Source: Spartobacteria bacterium UBA5019 (GTDB lineage Bacteria > Verrucomicrobiota > Verrucomicrobiia > Chthoniobacterales > Terrimicrobiaceae). From it: a stretch of DNA of 15,432 bases. The notes beneath the pieces are model-generated. The model searched no databases. It saw only the letters and a list, made by a program, of their open reading frames with translations, and was not told the DNA's origin. The DNA lies in NCBI GenBank assembly GCA_002396485.1, contig DGXZ01000063.1, positions 1-15,432 on the forward strand, read 5' to 3'. Every line of letters begins with the position of its first letter. The stretch's first letter is position 1. Shown here in pieces: positions 1 to 4,359 of this stretch. Position numbers and translations under genes: made by a program.

Positions 1-271
1 TGGATCAAATTTCGGGGGCACTCCAGAGTCAGGAGAATTTAACTGATTTTTTGACAGGAGGACAGGATGTTCAGGTTTTATAGGATGAGATGGGGGCGGG
101 GGTAGAAACCCTGCGGCGTGCCTGGAGATTTTTTGACAGAATCGGAGCGTAGCGGAGAAAGACTGCCAAGGGCAGCCCGTAGGCTGAGCGGAGGCGAGTC
201 AATTTACAGAATTAGTTGGTGGTAGTTTGCGATTTGACCCGAGTATTGAGATATGCTTTTTTCCATAATCC
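1..271. other. Non-coding, repeat-bearing left margin
   Basis: I find no convincing gene here. The stretch carries two T6-GACAG motifs (about 47-57 and 130-139). The first runs into GACAGGAGGACAGGATG and a further TTCAGG, a form of the ACAGGAT repeat also seen in inverted orientation at 1933-1965. A small hairpin, CTGCC-AAG-GGCAG, lies at 163-175. Short minus-strand frames running through 199-438 have no recognisable content and overlap the better-supported gene at 272. Confidence 0.5.
45..80 (+). repeat. Dispersed ACAGGAT-type repeat, copy 1
   Basis: The segment reads GATTTTTTGACAGGA, then GACAGGATGTTCAGG and TATAGGATG, so it is a run of imperfect ACAGGAT units after a T-tract. The reverse complement of 1933-1965 has the same architecture (GATTTTTAGACAGGA followed by TTACAGGAGG). 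A shorter relative (GTCAGGATTTTCAGGATT) lies near 1429-1446. Copies in both orientations within 2 kb suggest a genome-dispersed non-coding element rather than chance. Confidence 0.5.
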
Positions 272-511
272 ATGAGCACCACAAAAATTCTCAGTATTTT
301 GGAGGCGGCTAATATCGAGGCGCCAAAAGCCAGAGCGATCGCTGAGAGCCTTGAAATAGCACTCAAGGAGCAGGAGGACGACCTCACAAAGCGCCTTATG
401 ACAAAGCAAGATGGTGCGGAAATCAAAGCCGAGATCATTAAGTGGATGTTCTTGTTTTGGCTTGGTCAGATGGCTGCGACTTTCGCCGTTGTGAAAATTC
501 TCGTTCGATAG
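272..511 (+). CDS. Small coiled-coil, single-pass membrane protein (DUF1640/CCDC90-like)
   Basis: This 79-residue protein has a charged helical N-terminal part (residues about 5-55, rich in Ala, Glu, Lys and Leu, with ALKEQEDDLTKRL in the middle). It ends in a membrane helix at about 57-78 (WMFLFWLGQMAATFAVVKIL) and a terminal Arg. The order, an Ala/Glu-rich helix, then a K-A-E-I-I-K-W stretch, then a C-terminal membrane helix, matches the small bacterial DUF1640/CCDC90-type proteins, which are of similar length. Their function in bacteria is not established, and a membrane-tethered coiled coil is all I can claim. No Shine-Dalgarno sequence precedes the ATG. The gene is isolated: the next element downstream is a decayed glycosyltransferase fragment and the next intact gene is on the other strand. 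Confidence 0.65.
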   Translation: MSTTKILSILEAANIEAPKARAIAESLEIALKEQEDDLTKRLMTKQDGAEIKAEIIKWMFLFWLGQMAATFAVVKILVR

Positions 512-595
512 CTAGGTCGTCTTTCCAGCCGATTTTTTGCCTTCGGAGTAGGTGCGACCGTGTCAGGAAATGGCAACCTCATCGATGGGCAGAGA
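512..595 (-). pseudogene. Decayed fragment of a DPM1-like GT2 glycosyltransferase gene
   Basis: Bases 519-587 align with 2561-2630 inside the intact glycosyltransferase gene. By hand I count 60 of 69 aligned bases identical plus one single-base gap in the T-run. Read on the minus strand, the fragment gives DEVAIS-stop-HGRTYSEGKK, and after restoring the missing base IGWKD. This matches residues 187-208 of the intact enzyme, which include the family's conserved HGRTY-x-EGKKIGWKDG motif. The fragment carries a TGA in place of the Tyr codon and a one-base deletion in the T-run. Of the seven changed codons, four are synonymous, so this was probably a functional paralogue or homologue before it decayed. 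Nothing similar is visible on either side, so the rest of the gene appears lost. Confidence 0.75.
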
Positions 596-675
596 CGCCG
601 ATTCTCTCCGGCCCCGCTGCCCCTATGTGCACTCGCCGCACCAGTCCGCATTACGGTAAAAATCATCTGTTTCGT

Positions 676-1089
676 CTAACCTGGGAAAATGGCGGGGACT
701 TTTTGGGAACGGAAGCGGCGGTAGATTGAAAAATCCGCACGGTCTGTGGTGATGATTTGCGCCTTGGGATTCTGTTCGGACAGGACAACGATCGATGCAT
801 CGCCGACGTCCATCGTGGGATACTTGAGCATCAGTTCCTGTGTGCGGGTGAGATTTTCTGGCCATGGGCGCAAAAGCTGGATGGAGCCTTTGCCCACCAA
901 GCTGAGCAAGGCGTGAACGGGTTTGGTGTTGCCTCCCAGATGCCAACAGGCTTCGCCAAGCACAACCTCGCTGGTGTGGATCGGGCCTTTGACTTTTTTG
1001 AGAACGGACACACTCCACCCGTGCCATTGGTCGGTGGCATTGAGCCAACCGATCAACGGACCGGCATCAACGATTGTCCGGACCTCCAT
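676..1089 (-). CDS. vapC: PIN-domain toxin of a VapBC-type module
   Basis: The 137-residue protein has the size and acidic-residue pattern of PIN-domain ribonucleases. It shows Asp8 in VDAGPLIGWL, Glu46 in LGEACWHL, Asp94 and Asp97 in MDVGDASIVVL, and Asp116 in IITTDRADF. These residues bind divalent metal in the family, whose toxic members cleave tRNA or other RNA. The set looks complete, so the toxin is probably active. Its ATG lies inside the end of the antitoxin gene (23-base overlap), which is the usual antitoxin-first, translationally coupled order. A weak GAGGG sits just before the ATG. VapC activity and target are inferred from the family only; some PIN proteins of this shape are annotated simply as type II toxins. 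Confidence 0.85.
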   Translation of the reverse strand: MEVRTIVDAGPLIGWLNATDQWHGWSVSVLKKVKGPIHTSEVVLGEACWHLGGNTKPVHALLSLVGKGSIQLLRPWPENLTRTQELMLKYPTMDVGDASIVVLSEQNPKAQIITTDRADFSIYRRFRSQKVPAIFPG

Positions 1090-1291
1090 AGCCCTCGCGC
1101 GTGGAGAGGTCCGACGGACCGCTGAACATCCCGCAATACGGTGCGGCCAATGCGGCGAAGTCTACCTCACCCTCAAGCTCCCGCGTCAACGCACGCCGGA
1201 TTGTTTCGGAAAAATGCTCCTTTTTCAGAGCGGCAGATTTCCTGAGTTTTTCGTTCAGGGCATCTGGAATTTTTGCCGTGATGGTTTTCAT
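1067..1291 (-). CDS. vapB: Ribbon-helix-helix antitoxin of a VapBC-type module
   Basis: The 74-residue product starts with KTITAKIPDALNEKL, a beta strand followed by a helix, and then ETIRRALTREL as the second helix, which is the ribbon-helix-helix DNA-binding fold. The tail, with GMFSGPSDLSTREGYGG, resembles the C-terminal segment that VapB antitoxins thread into the PIN active site (family knowledge). The gene precedes and overlaps the toxin gene by 23 bases, so both should be made from one transcript. A 19-base imperfect palindrome ends directly at the start codon, a natural site for autorepression by this protein. Residues that contact DNA cannot be assigned with certainty by eye. Confidence 0.85.
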   Translation of the reverse strand: MKTITAKIPDALNEKLRKSAALKKEHFSETIRRALTRELEGEVDFAALAAPYCGMFSGPSDLSTREGYGGPDNR

Positions 1292-1310
1292 GTCATACTG
1301 ACTGTATTAC
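1292..1310 (-). promoter_or_regulatory. Palindromic operator candidate abutting the antitoxin start
   Basis: GTCATACTGACTGTATTAC is a 19-base imperfect palindrome in which 7 of 9 base pairs match around a central A. It ends at the base next to the antitoxin ATG. Ribbon-helix-helix antitoxins typically bind such palindromes in their own promoter, so this is the likely autoregulatory site (inference). Confidence 0.55.
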
Positions 1311-1330
1311 GATGGAAGCCCGGTTGTCAA
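1301..1330 (-). promoter_or_regulatory. Candidate vapBC promoter
   Basis: On the minus strand TTGACA (1330-1325) is a perfect -35 hexamer. Downstream are TAATAC (1309-1304, spacer 15) or TACAGT (1306-1301, spacer 18) as the -10 box. Both overlap the palindrome. Transcription would start about 3 to 6 bases before the antitoxin ATG, implying an almost leaderless mRNA. The spacers are not ideal, so this is a candidate only. Confidence 0.4.
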
Positions 1331-1353
1331 AGGTGGAGAATTTTCGAAAGGAT

Positions 1354-1422
1354 CCGCCTACGCGCTTCGCGACTCCGGCGTGACGGGCAGGATGATTCGC
1401 CTACGGAAAGGCAACTCCGGCG
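1354..1422. repeat. Pair of CGCCTACG...ACTCCGGCG repeat units
   Basis: Two units, 1354-1380 and 1398-1422, share the left arm CGCCTACG and right arm ACTCCGGCG and differ in the middle. The first unit contains GCGCTTCGC, the second GAAAGGCA. Each can fold through its CGCC and GGCG ends. Such short paired units between genes resemble REP-like elements; whether they recur in this genome cannot be seen from the window. Confidence 0.45.
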
Positions 1423-1465
1423 GGATGAGTCAGGATTTTCAGGATTCACGTGAGGGGCTTGGAGG

Positions 1466-1483
1466 GACGAGCTCCGTCTCGTC
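1466..1483. repeat. Inverted repeat GACGAG-N6-CTCGTC
   Basis: GACGAG (1466-1471) and CTCGTC (1478-1483) are perfect 6-base arms around CTCCGT, embedded in GGAGGGACGAGCTCC. It can form a small hairpin but has no T-tract, and it is too far from a stop codon to be an obvious terminator. More likely it is another dispersed palindromic unit. Confidence 0.4.
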
Positions 1484-1512
1484 TTTGGATAGTGGATAGT
1501 CGCCCAGTGATC

Positions 1513-1527
1513 GTCCCAGCCTGGGAC
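1513..1527. repeat. 15-base palindrome GTCCCAGCCTGGGAC
   Basis: Perfect 7-base arms flank one central base. The spacing is too tight for a stable RNA hairpin loop, so it is better read as a DNA-level dyad (protein site) or a remnant of a repeat. No adjacent start codon links it to a particular gene. Confidence 0.35.
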
Positions 1528-1695
1528 AATCGGCTTCTATGCGAATTGTTCTGCGAAATCTGCATTCGCTCGAGTTGAAATTTGCCTATATTAGACGATG
1601 CCCTCCCATTCTCACAATCTGCGATCAGTGCACCTTATGTTGTCTGAGCTATTTTCTGCTTTCCACTTTTTGCTTCCCACACTTTCCTTTCCTTC

Positions 1696-1908
1696 ATGGC
1701 AGATGGTCCGATCCACCAACCCCATGACAAGCTCGTCAAGTCGACCTTTTCTGATCCCGACAACGCCCGCGCGTTTCTTGAGGGGCACCTGCCGGGCAAG
1801 CTTACTTGCCACATCGACTGGACCACCCTGAGTCTGGCCAGCGGCAGTTTCATCGATCCGGAGTTCGGCAGAATTGACCACAGAGGTCACAGAGGTCACA
1901 GAGAATGA
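1696..1908 (+). pseudogene. N-terminal remnant of an Rpn-family (PD-(D/E)XK) transposase-like nuclease
   Basis: The 70-codon frame begins MADGPIHQPHDKLVKSTFSD and continues NARAFLEGHLPGKL, HIDWTTLSL and GSFIDPEF. This is the characteristic start of the Rpn/YhgA-like (PF04754-type) proteins, in which HDKLFK, a helix with A-x-x-FL, a D-W block and GSFID follow each other. The similarity stops at about base 1870, where DHRGHRGHRE is simply the translation of a CACAGAGGT repeat. Full members are around 300 residues, and the nuclease core that follows GSFID is absent. The last base pair before the stop overlaps another ATG in a different frame. No Shine-Dalgarno sequence is visible. The fragment is almost certainly inactive. 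Confidence 0.7.
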
Positions 1909-2012
1909 GTTGCTTGCAATTCCATAAGCATTCCATATCCTCCTGTAAATCCTGTCTAAAAATCCTTTTCGGGCTAAAAACTCTAAGCAACCCAAAACTC
2001 AGTCAAAACGCC
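1875..2012. repeat. Repeat-rich insert replacing the middle of the Rpn-like gene
   Basis: Between the two Rpn remnants lie about 140 bases without Rpn coding content. The left end has three CACAGAG units in tandem (1877-1903, 9-base period, GAGGTCACA). The middle (1933-1965) is an inverted copy of the ACAGGAT repeat, reading CCTCCTGTAAATCCTGTCT on this strand. The remainder (1966-2012) is AT-rich filler. No transposase or clear target-site duplication is visible. The structure suggests deletion of the gene's centre with dispersed repeats at the junction. Confidence 0.6.
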
Positions 2013-2288
2013 ATGTCACTCGCCGAACAATTTCGCCAAGAAGGTCGCGAAGAAACCCGCTCACTCGCTGAACAATTTCGTCAGGAAGGTCGTCAGGAAG
2101 GTCGTGAAGAAGGTTTGATTTTCTCCAAGCAGCAGGACATTCTCGAAGCTTTGGGAATCCGTTTTCAGCGAGTCCCGGAAGGCTTGCGCGAGGAGATCGA
2201 AGCGGTGAGCGATCCCAAAAAACTCAGCCTCCTCCATCGTGCTGCGATCACCAAGGTAGACCTCGAGTCTTTCGCGGCCGAGCTTTAA
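2013..2288 (+). pseudogene. C-terminal remnant of an Rpn-family protein
   Basis: The 91-codon frame begins MSLAEQFRQEGREETR, repeats SLAEQFRQEGR, then QEGREEG. It continues with a helical domain ILEALGIRFQRVPEGLREEI, EAVSDPKKLSLLHRAAI, and ends LESFAAEL. A glutamine-glutamate-glycine-arginine repeat followed by RFxxVPxxLxxxIxxxxDxxxLxxLxxxA is the usual C-terminal tail of Rpn/YhgA-like proteins. The nuclease core that should precede it is missing. The frame stays open upstream to an ATG at 1905, but that part translates repeat DNA, so 2013 is the better boundary. It could be expressed as a short stand-alone protein, and small C-terminal Rpn products do exist in nature, but here the context argues for decay. 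Confidence 0.65.
2016..2105 (+). repeat. 45-base imperfect tandem duplication in the Rpn tail
   Basis: TCACTCGCCGAACAATTTCG starting at 2016 recurs at 2061 as TCACTCGCTGAACAATTTCG, a period of 45 bases. The repeat encodes SLAEQFRQEGR twice. The coding repeat grows into further QEGR units. Length variation here is common in the family. Confidence 0.7.
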
Positions 2289-2512
2289 GCTCCGCGCGGC
2301 AGAGTTGCCATTGCATCAAGCAGAGACGCCGCTGCGCGGCTGAAGAATGGGTCATGCCGGAGGATGAACCCTCCCAAGTTTCGAATCGCGCTGCCGCGCG
2401 GGGTGCGAAAGAGGGGAGCACGGTGGTCTCGACCGTGAATGACGCTGGTGTGGCAACCACAAAGAGGTGTGGCAGAGTCATTGGAGGGGGAGTGTGGGGT
2501 GTCGCTGGGGAT
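2289..2512. other. Non-coding GC-rich gap with long-range inverted repeat
   Basis: No gene is evident. CCGCGCGGCAG (2292-2302) and CTGCCGCGCGG (2391-2401) form a perfect 11-base inverted repeat 88 bases apart. CACGGT-N7-ACCGTG lies around 2419-2437 and GTGG-CAA-CCAC around 2451-2461. None is followed by a T-tract on either strand, so I do not call a terminator for the converging genes. Confidence 0.45.
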
Positions 2513-3184
2513 CTAGCGCAGCAGGCCGTATTTCAGGATGCAGCGGATGGCGCTGATGCCGTCTTTCCAGCCGATTTTTTTGCCTTCGGCGTAGGTGCGG
2601 CCGTGGTAGGAGATGGCGACTTCGTAGATGCGGGCGCCGGTGCGGGCGATCTTGGCGACGAGCTCGGGTTCGATGCCGAAGCGGTTTTCCTCGAGCTTTA
2701 CGGATTGGATGAGTTCGCGTTTGAAAACTTTGTAGCAGGCCTCCATGTCCGTGAGGTTGAGATTGGTCGTCATGTTCGACAGGAGGGTGAGGAATTGGTT
2801 GCCGAGGGAGTGCCAGAAATAGAGTACGCGGTGCTCATGCGAGCCGTTGAATCGGGAGCCGAAGACGGCGTCCGCCTTGCCGCTGAGAATGGGCTTGAGC
2901 AGCGCGGCGTAGTCGGCGGGATCGTATTCGAGGTCGGCGTCCTGGATGAGCACGATGTCCGCAGAGGCTTTGCTGATGCCGGTTCGCAGGGCAGCGCCTT
3001 TGCCTTGATTGCGCTCGTGCCGGTGCAGGCGGATGCGCTGCTCGGCCGCCGCCGCGTTTGTCAACACTTCGAATGTGCCATCTTTGGAACAGTCATCCAC
3101 CACCACCACTTCGGCCACGCACGGCTGTGCGAGCACCAACCGCAGAACGGCCTCCACAGTGGCCCGCTCGTTGAAGATGGGCAT
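2513..3184 (-). CDS. GT2 glycosyltransferase, polyprenyl-phosphate-mannose/glucose synthase type
   Basis: The 223-residue protein is a soluble GT-A enzyme of family GT2, closest in motif content to dolichyl/polyprenyl-phosphate mannosyltransferases (DPM/DPG-like). It has MPIFNE at the start, VVVDDCSKDGT (27-37), NQGKGAALRTG (59-69), the metal-binding QDADLEY (81-87), GSRF (109-112), DMEACYK (146-152), FGIEPEL (169-175) and YHGRTYAEGKKIGWKDG (193-209). There is no membrane segment, which agrees with the cytoplasmic single-domain form. It would transfer a hexose from a nucleotide sugar to a lipid carrier for glycoprotein or polysaccharide assembly; the actual sugar is unknown. No Shine-Dalgarno is seen. 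The normal first strand (NVSVI) is encoded in frame upstream of the only ATG, so the annotated N-terminus may be short. Confidence 0.88.
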   Translation of the reverse strand: MPIFNERATVEAVLRLVLAQPCVAEVVVVDDCSKDGTFEVLTNAAAAEQRIRLHRHERNQGKGAALRTGISKASADIVLIQDADLEYDPADYAALLKPILSGKADAVFGSRFNGSHEHRVLYFWHSLGNQFLTLLSNMTTNLNLTDMEACYKVFKRELIQSVKLEENRFGIEPELVAKIARTGARIYEVAISYHGRTYAEGKKIGWKDGISAIRCILKYGLLR

Positions 3185-3283
3185 GATGACAGAGACATTG
3201 GGAGCAGCGCTAGAAGATGTGCAGAGGTCCTTCCAGTGTGGGTTTGCGGTGCATCAAAAAAGGAAAAATTCCTCGACTGGCGT

Positions 3284-3303
3284 TTGTGACGAACTTGTCA
3301 CAA
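3284..3303. promoter_or_regulatory. Inverted repeat TTGTGAC-N6-GTCACAA between divergent genes
   Basis: Perfect 7-base arms (3284-3290 and 3297-3303) surround GAACTT. The site lies between the minus-strand glycosyltransferase and the plus-strand PEP-CTERM gene, about 110 bases before the start of the latter. It looks like a dimeric regulator site. It resembles the CRP half-sites TGTGA/TCACA, but the gap is 8 rather than 6 bases, so I do not assign a regulator. Confidence 0.4.
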
Positions 3304-3412
3304 TTCTTTCTTTGGTTCTTTCAAGCTAATGTCCGATACAAAGGCCGTCAGCAAGGAGCCCCTGATCCGAACTGCGCAGACAAACCAAAAACAAACCAAA
3401 ATAAACCTAATC

Positions 3413-4306
3413 ATGATCAAACATAAATTATCTCTGTTTGCGATGGTCACTCTGGGCGTCGTGGCTCTCACCACTTCGGCTCGTGCGGCCACCTACAACG
3501 CAGGCGATCTCATTCTTGGCTTCCGGGTAACCGGAGGAACAGGCGCGGGGTCCGACTTGCTCGTCAACCTCGGCAGCTCCACCTCTTACCGTGACCTGAA
3601 TGGTTCCAACTTTTTGAATATTTCAAATATTGGAACAGACCTCGCCGCCACATACGGTTCGACTTGGTATGATCGAACAGACCTCAGCTTCGGTATAGCG
3701 GGTGTTTACACCAACATCTCCGATGCAAATGGTGGCACTAATAACAATGGTGACCCAGGCCAAACGATCTACTTTTCGAAGTCGCGCACGGCGGCAGGAA
3801 CTCTCGGAAGTGCGAGTAGCACGACGACTTCGAACTATAGTAACACAAACATGTCAACTGCATCAAGTGGCATGCAATCCTTGGGTGCTACCACCTACGC
3901 TTCAGCGACGGCATCTACCAACAACTCCAAAGTGGCTATTGTTTCATCTACTGGTTCAACTAGCTGGACAGCATATACCTCAGGAGCCAGTGATTTCGGC
4001 GTAATTAGCGGTGGGGTAGAGCAAACCTTCGCAAGCGGAAGCTGGCAGGGTGGATCATTCGGAGGCGTGACAAATGTCGAGGGTGCTCTCGATCTTTATC
4101 GCTATCTCCAAACAACCACAGGCGCCAATCCTACTGGCACGGCCAAGACAGGTATCTTTGAAACCTCGATTGTCATCGACCAAACCGGCAACTTGAACGC
4201 GATTGTAACCACTGCTGCAGTTCCAGAGCCATCCACCTACGCGCTCATCGCCCTCACAGGTATCCTGTATGTTTTTGTAAACAAACGACGCAAAGCAAAC
4301 TCTTAG
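3413..4306 (+). CDS. Secreted PEP-CTERM sorting-domain protein
   Basis: Starting at the ATG at 3413 the product is 297 residues. It begins with a signal peptide (MIKHKL, a hydrophobic stretch, and TTSARA before ATYNAGDLILGF) and ends with the PEP-CTERM tail VPEPSTY, a hydrophobic helix ALIALTGILYVFV and a basic NKRRKANS. That tail is recognised by an exosortase-type transpeptidase and goes with exopolysaccharide-producing bacteria (family knowledge). The mature part is rich in Ser, Thr, Gly and Asn, and its start, TYNAGDLILGFRVTGGTG, is typical of a PEP-CTERM subgroup I associate with Verrucomicrobiota. The frame extends upstream to an ATG at 3329, but this would bury the signal peptide behind a polar stretch, so 3413 is preferred. 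There is no Shine-Dalgarno. The next gene is 53 bases downstream with no terminator between. Its function is unknown. Confidence 0.85.
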   Translation: MIKHKLSLFAMVTLGVVALTTSARAATYNAGDLILGFRVTGGTGAGSDLLVNLGSSTSYRDLNGSNFLNISNIGTDLAATYGSTWYDRTDLSFGIAGVYTNISDANGGTNNNGDPGQTIYFSKSRTAAGTLGSASSTTTSNYSNTNMSTASSGMQSLGATTYASATASTNNSKVAIVSSTGSTSWTAYTSGASDFGVISGGVEQTFASGSWQGGSFGGVTNVEGALDLYRYLQTTTGANPTGTAKTGIFETSIVIDQTGNLNAIVTTAAVPEPSTYALIALTGILYVFVNKRRKANS

Positions 4307-4359
4307 TCAAAAAATAATCAAAACGCTAACAAGCTTAAACCTATTAACTACTTACTAAA

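Larger units (their letters stand above)
1292..1695. other. Gene-free region with hairpin repeats
   Basis: No credible coding sequence lies in these roughly 400 bases. The left end is the vapBC promoter. It then holds two related units with a CGCCTACG left arm and ACTCCGGCG right arm (1354-1380 and 1398-1422) and a CAGGATTTTCAGGATT motif near 1431-1446. An inverted repeat GACGAG-N6-CTCGTC follows at 1466-1483, then a GGATAGT direct repeat at about 1487-1500 and a 15-base palindrome at 1513-1527. From about 1530 to 1695 I see nothing specific except AT-richer sequence leading to the Rpn-like gene. Confidence 0.55.

Noticed and set aside
923..1453. 176-codon plus-strand frame across the toxin-antitoxin genes
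   Set aside because: It is antisense to both vapB and vapC, which carry clear family motifs, and it runs into the repeat region; no coherent protein is seen.
1877..1903. CACAGAGGT tandem units as a CRISPR array
   Set aside because: The units are 9 bases long and directly adjacent, with no spacers and no cas genes.
1905..2012. ATG at 1905 as the start of a 127-residue protein
   Set aside because: Residues from 1905 to 2012 are translated from repeat DNA and filler; similarity to the Rpn tail begins only at the ATG at 2013.
2354..3289. 311-codon plus-strand frame
   Set aside because: It is the antisense shadow of the well-supported glycosyltransferase gene; the product has no recognisable motifs and an odd Gly/Ala/Val/Asp-rich composition.
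3284..3303. CRP-type binding site
   Set aside because: The TGTGA and TCACA halves are separated by 8 bases rather than 6, and no CRP-family gene is in view; kept only as a generic dyad.
3329..3412. Upstream ATG extending the PEP-CTERM protein by 28 residues
   Set aside because: It would place a polar Lys/Gln/Thr-rich stretch before an otherwise normal signal peptide; 3413 gives the expected secreted form.
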